Part shown: positions 1 through 6,747 of the stretch, in pieces | How the letters are laid out: each line of letters starts with the position of its first letter | Position numbering within the stretch: position 1 is the stretch's first letter | NCBI GenBank assembly: GCA_964362485.1 | Contig: CAYIEX010000033.1 | Coordinates: 1-15,218 of the forward strand | Source: CAMAVK01 sp964362485 | GTDB taxonomy: Archaea > Nanobdellota > Nanobdellia > Woesearchaeales > GW2011-AR9 | Direction: 5' to 3' | Length of the DNA: 15,218 bases | Made by a program: the position numbers and the translations under genes | The notes under the pieces: generated by a model | Told to the model about the DNA's origin: nothing | Databases searched by the model: none | What the model saw: only the letters and a program-made list of their open reading frames with translations

Positions 1-1
1 A

Positions 2-292
2 ATCAGAGTTCCCAAGCTCGAAGCCGCGATTAAAAACACCCATTACGATCTCGTCTTTCTCCTTGACCCGCTGCCCTACAACCAAGACAATGCTCGCCGC
101 GAAGACGCAATGAAAGCGAGGCATCTCCACAACCTCATCGCTCAAGTCTATGAGCAATGCGGTTATCACCCCATCACAGTTCCAGTGCTACCCCCACACG
201 AACGAGTGCACTTTGTTGATCAAAAGATAAGGGAACAACAAAAAGAAAATAAAACGAACCAAACGGAGGTCCACCATGGGAGGATGTTATGA
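2..292 (+). CDS. Predicted P-loop ATPase (AAA_28/NadR-like), C-terminal part only
   Basis: The gene is cut by the left edge of the window; an open frame runs from base 2 to a TGA at 290-292, giving 96 residues. What is seen is a run of hallmarks of the C-terminal half of AAA_28-type ATPases: hydrophobic VFLLDPLPY, then a charged segment with DNARRED, RHLHNLI, a Tyr/Gly-rich CGYH and VPVLPPHERVHFV. In this family the Asp-Pro strand and the conserved Arg residues belong to the nucleoside-triphosphate-binding core. The Walker A part lies outside the window. The protein ends in a polar tail of about 20 residues rich in Gln, Lys and Asn, longer than I expect after the ERV.FV strand. The substrate is unknown. 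The assignment rests on motif recognition of a fragment. Confidence 0.7.
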   Translation: MRVPKLEAAIKNTHYDLVFLLDPLPYNQDNARREDAMKARHLHNLIAQVYEQCGYHPITVPVLPPHERVHFVDQKIREQQKENKTNQTEVHHGRML

Positions 293-519
293 AAGTCGAT
301 ATTATGAAAGTAGGAGCTAACGCACCGACACAGTTGTCGACCTGTTGGTTAAATTTTACCATTCTGGTGACAGTGCGATCAGAATATGAGTCATTCGTAA
401 AAAATCCATCGTTTCCTTTGCTCTATTTAAGTAATGACCCTACATCATGTCAAATAACGAGGATCATCGCTTTCATAACACAATTACAAACACCTAATCA
501 AGAAAAGGATTTTGGTTAG
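289..519 (+). CDS. Doubtful small ORF coupled to the upstream ATPase gene
   Basis: A 76-codon frame starts with an ATG that overlaps the TGA of the upstream ATPase gene in an ATGA junction. It has a GGGAGG at 278-283, five bases before the start, which is a good translational-coupling arrangement. Against it, the protein shows no recognisable domain, has an irregular composition, and its last 26 bases overlap the convergent gene ending at 494. A second, stronger signal (GGAGGT at 265-270) instead precedes an ATG at 276 that opens a 14-codon frame ending at 320. I would treat this stretch as probably noncoding unless relatives conserve the frame. Confidence 0.2.
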   Translation: MKVDIMKVGANAPTQLSTCWLNFTILVTVRSEYESFVKNPSFPLLYLSNDPTSCQITRIIAFITQLQTPNQEKDFG

Positions 520-874
520 GACCATTCAAATATTCAATAACTTTTGGCTCTAGCCTAGGATCGTTTCCTAGTGACTTCAGTCGCTCCCAGTGTCTCCCTA
601 ATTTGGCTCTATCTTCTAATCCTAATGGTTCTAGTGTCCAATCGGGAGGAATAAAATCTGATAATCGGTAAGCAAGACCATCATTGATCTCAGGGAGTGG
701 TGGTAATCTTGCAGATTCTAATTTGAGCCCCGCTGCCAAGTATGTAATTATGATACTGGAAAGGTAACGTATTTCAGTTGAAGAATGTCCTTCTCTACTT
801 GTTAGCACAACATTATCCCGTTGAAATCCATCAGGGGAAACTACGGTGGCAAGTAAAATATCAGTGTTATTCAT
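494..874 (-). CDS. Hypothetical protein, 126 aa
   Basis: I do not recognise this protein. It is soluble, without a signal peptide or transmembrane segment. It has a mixed N-terminal part that may form strands (DILLATVVSPDG), a hydrophobic helix-like stretch near residues 35-52 (YLSSIIITYLAAGLKL), and a Pro-rich acidic C-terminal half. The start at 874 is well supported: an ATATAAAT box at 896-903 is centred about 26 bp upstream on the same strand, the spacing seen at several other leaderless genes in this window. It is transcribed alone, with UDG ending 86 bp upstream and no close downstream partner. Confidence 0.68.
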   Translation of the reverse strand: MNNTDILLATVVSPDGFQRDNVVLTSREGHSSTEIRYLSSIIITYLAAGLKLESARLPPLPEINDGLAYRLSDFIPPDWTLEPLGLEDRAKLGRHWERLKSLGNDPRLEPKVIEYLNGPNQNPFLD

Positions 875-895
875 TGCAAATTCTCCGATGATTGC

Positions 896-903
896 ATATA
901 AAT
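896..903 (-). promoter_or_regulatory. TATA box of the 126-aa gene
   Basis: ATATAAAT (forward strand) is centred about 25.5 bp from the ATG whose first base is 874. This implies a leaderless transcript. Confidence 0.6.
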
Positions 904-959
904 TAACTTTCTTTATAAAACTTTCCTAAATTTACTATCTCCTAGGGACAAATTAATCA

Positions 960-1511
960 CTATTTCGCAATCACCTTCTTCAATGCAAGAAAATCCTTCT
1001 TCATCTCTTCACGCAATCGTGGAAACCGCAGTGCTGCTGCTGGATGGAACGTCACAAAATATTTTCTTCCACCTTCTCGTACAACTTTTCCATGCAGTTC
1101 ACGTAGATTTTTCTTCCCAAGAACTGTACTCAGTGCCACGCCGCCGACTAGAATAATCAATTTTGGATCCAATAATGTAATTTGTTGAGAAAGCCAATTC
1201 TCTTTGCATGTTTTAAGTTCATACGACACTGGTACCCGATTCTTTGGTGGCCGGCATTTCACGCAACTCGTAATAAAAACATCTTCTCGTTTAAGTCCAA
1301 TTGAATCAAATAACGAAGTTAAGTACTTTCCCGACCGACCAACAAACGGAAGCCCCTGTCGATCTTCTTCGGCACCGGGCGCCTCACCGATGACCATAAT
1401 CCTTGCTTCCCTCCCACCCTCACCCGGTACAGCGAGCAACCGACCTTTCCACAATGGACATTTTGTACAGCGGCGAATATCTTCTGCGAGCGAAAATAAT
1501 GTTTCTGGCAT
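960..1511 (-). CDS. Family 4 uracil-DNA glycosylase (iron-sulfur type)
   Basis: This base-excision-repair enzyme removes uracil from DNA after cytosine deamination or dUMP misincorporation. All family-4 landmarks are visible in 183 residues. Cys15 and Cys18 together with Cys86 and Cys102 are placed as the four ligands of the [4Fe-4S] cluster. GEAPGAEED at 42-50 is the catalytic motif A, PFVGRSG at 55-61 follows it, KCRPPKNR is at 85-92, and HPAAALR near residue 155 is the DNA-intercalation motif. Cys83, just before KCRPP, is an additional cysteine. Length is normal for the family (about 190-220 aa, at the short end). A TATA box at 1534-1541 lies 26 bp from the ATG at 1511, so the mRNA is probably leaderless and the start is secure. 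Its presence fits with the thymidylate-synthesis genes 8-13 kb away, though the link is only functional inference. Confidence 0.95.
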   Translation of the reverse strand: MPETLFSLAEDIRRCTKCPLWKGRLLAVPGEGGREARIMVIGEAPGAEEDRQGLPFVGRSGKYLTSLFDSIGLKREDVFITSCVKCRPPKNRVPVSYELKTCKENWLSQQITLLDPKLIILVGGVALSTVLGKKNLRELHGKVVREGGRKYFVTFHPAAALRFPRLREEMKKDFLALKKVIAK

Positions 1512-1533
1512 ACAGGACAGGAAGCCTACTCTG

Positions 1534-1541
1534 CATAAAAA
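1534..1541 (-). promoter_or_regulatory. TATA box of the uracil-DNA glycosylase gene
   Basis: CATAAAAA on the forward strand (TTTTTATG in the direction of transcription) is centred about 26.5 bp from the start codon at 1511. This predicts a leaderless transcript. Confidence 0.55.
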
Positions 1542-1590
1542 CCTTTGTGTGGTTCTATTTTCTTATCTTTTTCCCGCGTTCTTAGCTTTT

Positions 1591-1926
1591 CTAGTGAATT
1601 ACCCTATCCTGCTTTGAAAGGTAAGTAACTAGTTGCAAATAATTAGAATCAAGCATTCCCTTAACCCAGGGCATCGCTTTTTCCATAGCTACAGGAGAAA
1701 GATACAAGACATTATCAGGCCGTAATGAATCGGGGTCGGGAAATCGGCTAATTGCATACACCTTCCCTTGAAATTCATCGCTTGCTTGTGATGTAACTCT
1801 TGAATAAATGGCAGGACTCACAAAGAGCCGTAAGTTTTCATCGAGACTTCCATCTGCCAAGACTCTACAAACAAGATGTCCACAGCGCAAGTCAACGCCT
1901 GTCTCCGCACAAACCCTTTGTTTCAT
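1591..1926 (-). CDS. Hypothetical protein, 111 aa
   Basis: I do not recognise a family. The protein is soluble, with three cysteines in its N-terminal third (in MKQRVCAETG and LRCGHLVCRV), a middle part resembling alternating strands (LRLFVSPAIYSRVTS, GKVYAISRFPD), and a C-terminal helix with PWVKGMLDSNYLQLVTYLSK. The open frame extends upstream to an ATG at 1977, but I choose the ATG at 1926. A TTAATAAA box at 1949-1956 is centred 26.5 bp upstream of it, the spacing used by other genes here, and the extra 17 residues of the long form look unrelated. An ATG at 1932 is nearly as good. UDG follows 79 bp downstream on the same strand but has its own promoter. Confidence 0.7.
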   Translation of the reverse strand: MKQRVCAETGVDLRCGHLVCRVLADGSLDENLRLFVSPAIYSRVTSQASDEFQGKVYAISRFPDPDSLRPDNVLYLSPVAMEKAMPWVKGMLDSNYLQLVTYLSKQDRVIH

Positions 1927-1948
1927 CCTCATGGACAAGTGTGTGAAA

Positions 1949-1956
1949 TTAATAAA
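1949..1956 (-). promoter_or_regulatory. TATA box of the 111-aa gene
   Basis: TTTATTAA in the direction of transcription is centred about 26.5 bp upstream of the ATG at 1926. This is what decides the start chosen for that gene. Confidence 0.5.
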
Positions 1957-2114
1957 GAATGAGGAACACCGTTTCACTGACAGAATTTTTTTCTCAATTA
2001 AGAGGGTGGATATAATCTTGTGACCATCAAAACCATGGATCTCCAGATTTTTTTTACAATTGTCCTTTCTTCTCCAAAATTTCTCACAAAAATAAAATTT
2101 CCTAAAAGGAAACC

Positions 2115-2155
2115 TATTTAAATACTAAACCCTCATTTGAATTTCAAAAAGAGGT
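2115..2155 (+). promoter_or_regulatory. Promoter and ribosome-binding site of the antiporter gene
   Basis: TATTTAAATAC at 2115-2125 is a strong archaeal TATA box. Initiation about 26 bp later gives a leader of roughly 14 nt containing GAGGT at 2151-2155, four bases before the ATG at 2160. A closer-looking ATG at 2156 closes after four codons and is not used. Confidence 0.65.
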
Positions 2156-2159
2156 ATGA

Positions 2160-3467
2160 ATGGTTGCTAATCTAGATCAAGTTATCCCATTATTTGTGGT
2201 AATTCCATTTGTCGTTCTTCTTATATGTATGATTCTCGCCTTATTTAAACAGCCCTACGTTGTTGCCTACATCCTTGCAGGAGTAATCATTGGTGCACTG
2301 GGTCTCGTTCCTGAACAATCCCAGCTCGGCCTCTTAAGCGAAATAGGAATAATTCTTCTCATGTTCTTTATTGGAATGGAAGTATCACTTCCAAAACTCA
2401 TGTCCAAATGGAAAGTGGCACTTGCTGGGCCTCTGTTACAAGTTATCTTGAGTGTGCTCGTCGTATATGTCCTTGGCAACGTATTCAACTGGCCATGGGA
2501 ACGCAGCGTTTTAATCGGCTTCATCATCACATTAAGCAGTAGTGCAGTCATAATCAAAATCCTCGAAGACATGGGAGAACTCCACACTAAAATGGGGCAA
2601 AACATCCTCGGCATTCTCATTGTTCAGGACATCATTGTTGTTCCCCTAATGATCATAATCGGCCTCATGAGCGGTGAACACGTAAATTCCATTGAAATAA
2701 CTCTTAAGGTCGTTGGTGCAATTATCCTTGGAGCCATCATGTATTTTACTCTCACCCGCAGTTTTGTCGTACCCATTCCTAAAATCATGATCGAAAATCA
2801 CGAACTGCAGGTATTCACCGCCCTTGCTATCTGTTTTGGTCTTGCCGCCCTATCCTCATTTTTTGGACTCTCTGCTCCACTTGGTGCTTTCTTTGCTGGA
2901 ATAATCGTCACTTCCTTTCGCGGAACAGACTGGGTCCATCAAAGCTTACATCCTTTCAAAGTTGTCTTTGTTGCCATGTTCTTTATCTACATCGGAACCC
3001 TGCTTGACTTTACCTTCTTAAAAGAAAATATTCTCATCGTAGCACTCTTAGTACTCGTTGTCTTTGTCATCAACACCATGATTAATACTGCCATACTCTA
3101 TTTTCTAGGTTCAAAACTCAAAGAGAGTTTCTACGCCGGATCGCTTCTTGCCCAAGTAGGGGAATTTAGTTTCCTTCTCGGCGCAGTGGGCGTTGCCGCC
3201 GGTCTCATTTTTGAATTCGAATATAACCTCATCATCGCCGTAATCTCGCTCAGTCTCCTTCTAAGTCCACTTTGGATTAGTTTTACCAAAAAGATTATGA
3301 AATTGGATGCCAATTACATCTTTGAGGAAGTATCACGACAATTTGAATTAACAAATACGCTTGATCCAAAAAGAAGAAAATCGAGTCAAAAAAGAAGAGT
3401 AACACTACCCCGAAATCCAAGCAATTCGAAAGCATTATTAAGAAAAAAGATCTCCCCCTTACGATGA
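2160..3467 (+). CDS. Kef-type monovalent cation:proton antiporter (CPA2 family)
   Basis: This integral membrane exchanger of 435 residues probably swaps K+ or Na+ for protons and serves in pH and ion homeostasis. Hydrophobic segments run almost continuously from residue 5 to about 380, consistent with 12-13 helices. Conserved CPA2 features are visible: PYVVAYILAGVIIG near residues 32-45, FFIGMEVSL near 70, SSSAVIIKIL near 125, and VQDIIVVP with Gln156-Asp157. The QD pair resembles KefB/KefC-type K+/H+ exchangers rather than the DD pair of electrogenic NapA-like Na+/H+ antiporters, but substrate cannot be fixed from this. There is no C-terminal TrkA-N/RCK regulatory domain. Instead the protein ends in about 50 residues rich in Lys/Arg. 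The stop TGA overlaps an ATG (ATGA at 3464-3467) that opens the adjacent broken ORF. An A6 run at 3443-3448 is an alternative site where a frameshift could extend this protein. Confidence 0.94.
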   Translation: MVANLDQVIPLFVVIPFVVLLICMILALFKQPYVVAYILAGVIIGALGLVPEQSQLGLLSEIGIILLMFFIGMEVSLPKLMSKWKVALAGPLLQVILSVLVVYVLGNVFNWPWERSVLIGFIITLSSSAVIIKILEDMGELHTKMGQNILGILIVQDIIVVPLMIIIGLMSGEHVNSIEITLKVVGAIILGAIMYFTLTRSFVVPIPKIMIENHELQVFTALAICFGLAALSSFFGLSAPLGAFFAGIIVTSFRGTDWVHQSLHPFKVVFVAMFFIYIGTLLDFTFLKENILIVALLVLVVFVINTMINTAILYFLGSKLKESFYAGSLLAQVGEFSFLLGAVGVAAGLIFEFEYNLIIAVISLSLLLSPLWISFTKKIMKLDANYIFEEVSRQFELTNTLDPKRRKSSQKRRVTLPRNPSNSKALLRKKISPLR

Positions 3468-3675
3468 ATATCAACCCGGGGTTAAGTTATTAATTGTTTG
3501 TTTTGGAAGAGTCCCCTTAGGTGTTCTTCTAGCGTTTATACTTTCACCCTACGGTGCGTCATCGGGATTTTCTCTACAACCAGATCCACTAATCTTTGTC
3601 CTCTTTATTCTGCTAACTCCATTACTAACATATCTTATCCTGACCGCTCTCCAGAAATATTATTCTCTTTCCTAA
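3464..3675 (+). pseudogene. Frameshifted small two-helix membrane protein downstream of the antiporter
   Basis: An ATG overlapping the antiporter stop (ATGA) reads MNINPG and then stops after nine codons. In the next frame, from 3481 to a TAA at 3673-3675, there are 64 uninterrupted codons with two clear transmembrane segments (VPLGVLLAFIL and LIFVLFILLTPLLTYLIL) but no ATG, GTG or TTG start. Adding one G to the GGGG run at 3478-3481 joins the two frames into a 70-residue protein translationally coupled to the antiporter. It could be an inactivated gene, a sequencing or assembly error in the G run, or a programmed shift. The alternative is a shift in the A6 run at 3443-3448 that adds the two helices to the antiporter. 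The stop codon lies in the repeat copy described below. Confidence 0.45.
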
Positions 3676-3720
3676 ATATCCAACAAAACCTGTGCTTTCC
3701 ACTACTGTTTATCTTCCAAG
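3670..3720. repeat. 51-bp direct repeat, copy A
   Basis: This matches 5300-5350 at 48 of 51 positions with no gaps; the differences fall at 3704, 3708 and 3717. Homology ends abruptly on both sides. Together with copy B it brackets 1.58 kb containing only the lipoprotein gene. Confidence 0.9.
3672..3720 (-). pseudogene. Remnant of the archease gene 3' end
   Basis: Read on the minus strand this stretch gives LEDKQ, a TAG stop, then WKAQVLLDI and TAG. It matches the last 15 residues of the intact archease ending at 5302, with a Gln codon (CAG) changed to TAG. Nothing upstream of it (beyond 3720) resembles archease. It is therefore a detached 3' fragment left by a duplication or insertion and is not expressed as a protein. 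Confidence 0.78.
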
Positions 3721-3828
3721 AAATATTGATCTAGGAGTAAACAGAAATTGATCCAGACCGATTCAGAGTTCTTTTGAGATACAATTCACCAAGCATGCTT
3801 CTTCTGGAGGAGATTCAATTTTTCCCAT

Positions 3829-5220
3829 TCAGTCTTCAACATCATCGATACATTTAAGTACGAAGGCACATGCGCTTAGACATCTTTCCTCTTGTGGAGT
3901 TTCTTCTTCAAACGAATCACATTTTTCACAATCTAGTTCTCCAGGACAAATTGGCCAAGAACTTGCATCTTCAAGAGGAATAGAAGTATTGAGTTTTGCT
4001 CCAGGACCAAATACTCTTTGGGCATTTTTGTAGGCAAATGCTTCCTGATGCTCCAAGTTAAGTTTACCAATAAAAAGGCGGGAAAATTTAATGATACGGT
4101 CGTACACAGTAGGTTCAAAATTGTACTTTGGGCCCATTTCGGTTCCCCACATCACTTTCTCTGGAACAGCATCAATTAATGGTTTATAGCGCGCAACAGC
4201 CGTAGCCAAAATTTTCTGTTCATTGCGATCATAATCAGTTATAAATTCTGTAACAGCACGATTTATCTCTAGCTTTTCATATTTATACAAAAGACCATGG
4301 TCTCCATCAAAAGACATATGGTCAACATCAACACTGAAATACAAATTATCATGGGTTGTAAGTAAATTGATGTATTCTGTTCGTTCCTGCGAAAAATCTT
4401 CTGGAAACATATGAATGAGGAACGTTATATCTGGATATTTCTCAAGAGTTTCTTTTATCTGTTGGATCTGTCCTGTCTTTGGGTGAAACATAACCTCAAT
4501 ATCATTTTCTTGAGCCAGGTCGTAGATTTGTTTCAACTCGGGGCTATTTACCCCGTAACCAGCATAATCCATTATTTCTAATTCACCAAATCCGCGAATA
4601 AGATCTTTTCCAACAATTTCGTGTATTGCATTCAAATTCTCAGTATACCTAGTAGTCATTTCTTCTCCAAGAATTTCAGGAACATCCTCCGATTCATACG
4701 AGAGGGAGATATAAGGAATGACTCTGTGAGGATGTTTTTGCACGGCTTCTAATAAATATCCAAAGCCCAAATTATTAACGAGAGAATTTTTTTCAGGTGG
4801 GAAATCAATCTTAAAGTAACCTATAAAAAAGTTCATTCCGTTTCTATCAAAGCTCCTAAAATATTTATCCATCGTTCCACTGCTCCCAATCTGCAGCGAA
4901 GTATCAAACAATGGGCCGTTGTAGGCATCAGGATAGGTTAATTTTGGTTCAATAATAGTGAATTTTGGTGGTGTAAGGGATTGCTTTACTGTAACATTGG
5001 GTTCTGAGTTATTTAATGATAGATTCTTTGTAGCCTCAGTTTGTTGTGCTTGAGGTTGAACTTCTGTTTCATTTTTAGAGTCAGTCGCATTTTCTGAATT
5101 CCCTTTCAATACGGGTTCCTCTTCTGGTAATGGCACCTCTTGCCGATTCTCAGAAGGTGATGAACATGCAAATAACAACATAAGAATTACTAATCCTATC
5201 ACCATCAGTACACTTCGCAT
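3829..5220 (-). CDS. Secreted lipoprotein with an amidohydrolase-like (TIM-barrel) domain
   Basis: The 463-residue protein begins with a lipoprotein signal peptide: hydrophobic residues 4-18 and lipobox LFAC with Cys19 as the likely lipidated residue. Residues 20-100 are a polar linker with five N-glycosylation sequons (Asn44, 50, 66, 70, 75). The rest resembles amidohydrolase-2 proteins: FDTSLQIG at 105-112 where the family has a D.H.H strand, later a FHPKTG strand, FLIHMFPE, MWGTEMG where a GSD-type motif is usual, and a KNAQRVFG end. The HxH metal pair is replaced by Ser108/Gln110 and the last Asp by Glu, so a metal-dependent hydrolase activity is doubtful; a binding role is possible. Six cysteines sit in the last 40 residues. 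A TATA box at 5243-5250 is 26.5 bp from the ATG at 5220, fixing a leaderless start. The gene is the only one between two copies of the archease-derived repeat, suggesting late arrival at this site. Confidence 0.88.
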   Translation of the reverse strand: MRSVLMVIGLVILMLLFACSSPSENRQEVPLPEEEPVLKGNSENATDSKNETEVQPQAQQTEATKNLSLNNSEPNVTVKQSLTPPKFTIIEPKLTYPDAYNGPLFDTSLQIGSSGTMDKYFRSFDRNGMNFFIGYFKIDFPPEKNSLVNNLGFGYLLEAVQKHPHRVIPYISLSYESEDVPEILGEEMTTRYTENLNAIHEIVGKDLIRGFGELEIMDYAGYGVNSPELKQIYDLAQENDIEVMFHPKTGQIQQIKETLEKYPDITFLIHMFPEDFSQERTEYINLLTTHDNLYFSVDVDHMSFDGDHGLLYKYEKLEINRAVTEFITDYDRNEQKILATAVARYKPLIDAVPEKVMWGTEMGPKYNFEPTVYDRIIKFSRLFIGKLNLEHQEAFAYKNAQRVFGPGAKLNTSIPLEDASSWPICPGELDCEKCDSFEEETPQEERCLSACAFVLKCIDDVED

Positions 5221-5242
5221 GGCTCTACCATAAATTTGGATT

Positions 5243-5250
5243 ATTTAAAA
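5243..5250 (-). promoter_or_regulatory. TATA box of the lipoprotein gene
   Basis: ATTTAAAA (TTTTAAAT in the direction of transcription) is centred 26.5 bp from the start at 5220. A leaderless transcript is predicted. Confidence 0.65.
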
Positions 5251-5299
5251 TTATCTTCATCCCGGCACTGAAGGATGGTTATGATCTATTCTTCTATTG

Positions 5300-5350
5300 T
5301 CCTAAATATCCAACAAAACCTGTGCTTTCCACTGCTGCTTATCTTCTAAG
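5300..5350. repeat. 51-bp direct repeat, copy B (inside the archease gene)
   Basis: This is the intact 3' end of the archease gene, including its stop codon, matching copy A at 3670-3720 with three mismatches. The same orientation and coding 3' end recall the gene-end attachment sites of integrative elements. Confidence 0.9.
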
Positions 5351-5736
5351 TACTCAATTTTAAACATATGCATCGTCACCGCTTTCACATCAACACGCGG
5401 TTCATGTCGTGTATAATCAAGCTTTTCGCCATACGCAACGCAAGTGAGATAATGTTTATTTCCTTTTTGCTCAATAGCAATTTCAAACTTAGAAAATACC
5501 ATCTGACGATAATCTTTAAAAAATACAAGCTCATCTAAAAAATCAAAGAGAAGACGATCAATTTTGGCTTCTTCGCATAGAATCTTGAGCTGTTCTTTCG
5601 GGCGAACCTTCTCAATATTTACCATCGTCTCTTCAGTTGCAAGCGCACATTCAGTAAAAATTTCTGCCAGTGTTCCACCTTTTGCAACAAAGAAAACATC
5701 CGCCGTATGATCTAAAAACTTATGCATTCCCACCAT
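5302..5736 (-). CDS. Archease
   Basis: Archease activates the RNA ligase RtcB, promoting its guanylylation and multiple turnover in tRNA splicing and RNA repair. The 144-residue protein has the family signature FLDHTADV near the N-terminus (Asp and His of the metal site), LLFDFLDELVFFKD in the middle, and GEKLDYTRHEPRVDVKAVT followed by a WKAQVLLDI end. Length is typical. The frame opens with a GTG at 5742, but a TTTATTAA box at 5760-5767 points to transcription starting near 5737, so I choose the ATG at 5736 as a leaderless start. The ATG at 5727 (MHKFLDH) is an alternative closer to the usual family start. RtcB is not in the window. The final 50 bases are duplicated 1.6 kb downstream. Confidence 0.94.
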   Translation of the reverse strand: MVGMHKFLDHTADVFFVAKGGTLAEIFTECALATEETMVNIEKVRPKEQLKILCEEAKIDRLLFDFLDELVFFKDYRQMVFSKFEIAIEQKGNKHYLTCVAYGEKLDYTRHEPRVDVKAVTMHMFKIEYLEDKQQWKAQVLLDI

Positions 5737-5759
5737 AACCACCAGAAAATCATTCTAGA

Positions 5760-5767
5760 TTTATTAA
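5760..5767 (-). promoter_or_regulatory. TATA box of the archease gene
   Basis: TTTATTAA on the forward strand (TTAATAAA in the direction of transcription) predicts initiation at about 5737, at or next to the ATG at 5736. Confidence 0.5.
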
Positions 5768-5792
5768 AGTATTGGGTTTTGAGGTCTCACTT

Positions 5793-6716
5793 TCATGCTA
5801 AAGAGAGTCTAATCCTCTCCCCCGTCACCTCATACTTCACATATCCTTCCTTCTCCAATCTTGCACACAATTCTAGTAACCATTCTTTATCAGCAGCACA
5901 ATAATCTTTCTTCACCGTACTCCCAAGGGTTGACACCAAGACCTCATTGCCTCCATAGGAACGTACAAAATTCACAATCCTTCCCCGAAAGATCCGATTC
6001 GGGACATGTTTTCCCATTTCACGCCGACCAGCCTCCTCGCGTCTCTCAGCAACAAAAAGTACCTTTCCCGGATTCATCTTGTACTTGGGATAAAATGCAC
6101 ACGTTTCACGTAACACGCAAGACTCACAAAGTGGTTTGTCACGCAAACATACCATTGACCCAAAATCCATTAACGCATTATGAAAATCGCTGCTACGATT
6201 AGTAGGAATAATGCCTCGCACATACATAGACAACTCCTCTTCTTCCTTCCTGCTCATGGGAAGGCCTTGATCCACTCCTCTCCAAATCCGCATTACAATA
6301 CGCCGAACATTCACATCAATTGCCGGAACGGGCAAATTAAATGCAAACGAGGCTACTGAGCCCGCAGTATAACTTCCAATTCCGGGGAGTTCCAGGAGTA
6401 ACTGGGGATCTTGAGGAATGATTCCCTTATATTTTTCAACCACCTTCTGTGCAAATTGGTGAAGTAACATCGCGCGGCGATTATAACCCAATCCTTTCCA
6501 CGCCATAATCACATCCGCCTTCGGAGCTTTCGCCAAATCTTCAAGCTCAGCAAAGAGCGATAAAAACTCATGATATTTCTCAATTACCCGGGGTACCTGA
6601 GTTTGTTGCAACATAATCTCAGAAACCAGGACTTGGTATGGTGTTCGCGCCACATCCCTCCATGGCAAATCGCGTTTATGAATCTCATACCATTGCAATA
6701 ATTGCTCTGCCCACAT
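5793..6716 (-). CDS. mutY: A/G-specific adenine DNA glycosylase MutY
   Basis: MutY removes adenine mispaired with 8-oxoguanine, preventing G:C to T:A mutations. In the 307-residue product the order is typical: DLPWRD near the start, SEIMLQQTQV with catalytic Glu33, the helix-hairpin-helix LPGIGSYTAG at 110-119, catalytic Asp134 in AIDVNVRR, and an iron-sulfur loop C-x6-C-x2-C-x5-C (Cys190, 197, 200, 206). The C-terminus is short. Instead of a full NUDT1-like 8-oxoG recognition domain there are about 90 residues with PNRIFRGRIVNFVR and a winged-helix-like end, as in truncated MutY forms. The frame extends upstream to 6758, but the CTTAAAAAG box at 6739-6747 is 27 bp from the ATG at 6716 (MWAEQLL), which also matches family starts. 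Confidence 0.93.
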   Translation of the reverse strand: MWAEQLLQWYEIHKRDLPWRDVARTPYQVLVSEIMLQQTQVPRVIEKYHEFLSLFAELEDLAKAPKADVIMAWKGLGYNRRAMLLHQFAQKVVEKYKGIIPQDPQLLLELPGIGSYTAGSVASFAFNLPVPAIDVNVRRIVMRIWRGVDQGLPMSRKEEEELSMYVRGIIPTNRSSDFHNALMDFGSMVCLRDKPLCESCVLRETCAFYPKYKMNPGKVLFVAERREEAGRREMGKHVPNRIFRGRIVNFVRSYGGNEVLVSTLGSTVKKDYCAADKEWLLELCARLEKEGYVKYEVTGERIRLSLA

Positions 6717-6738
6717 GATGTTGCAAAGAAACCTCTTT

Positions 6739-6747
6739 CTTAAAAAG
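6739..6747 (-). promoter_or_regulatory. TATA box of mutY
   Basis: CTTTTTAAG in the direction of transcription is centred 27 bp upstream of the ATG at 6716. It decides the shorter start for MutY. Confidence 0.5.

Noticed and set aside
1204..1617. 137-codon plus-strand frame opposite the uracil-DNA glycosylase
   Set aside because: Shadow of the UDG reading; no ribosome-binding site and no recognisable domain.
2267..2620. 117-codon minus-strand frame inside the antiporter gene
   Set aside because: It lies wholly antisense to a well-supported membrane protein gene and shows no domain or promoter.
3473..3483. AACCC-G-GGGTT palindrome after the antiporter gene
   Set aside because: Too short, lacks a following T-tract for a terminator, and sits within the presumed broken reading frame.
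3498..3734. 78-codon plus-strand frame after the antiporter gene
   Set aside because: Its composition is not protein-like and it runs through the archease remnant in an unrelated frame; the two-helix reading in the adjacent frame explains the stretch better.
5861..6202. 113-codon plus-strand frame inside mutY
   Set aside because: Antisense to the MutY iron-sulfur and C-terminal coding region, whose motifs are unambiguous.
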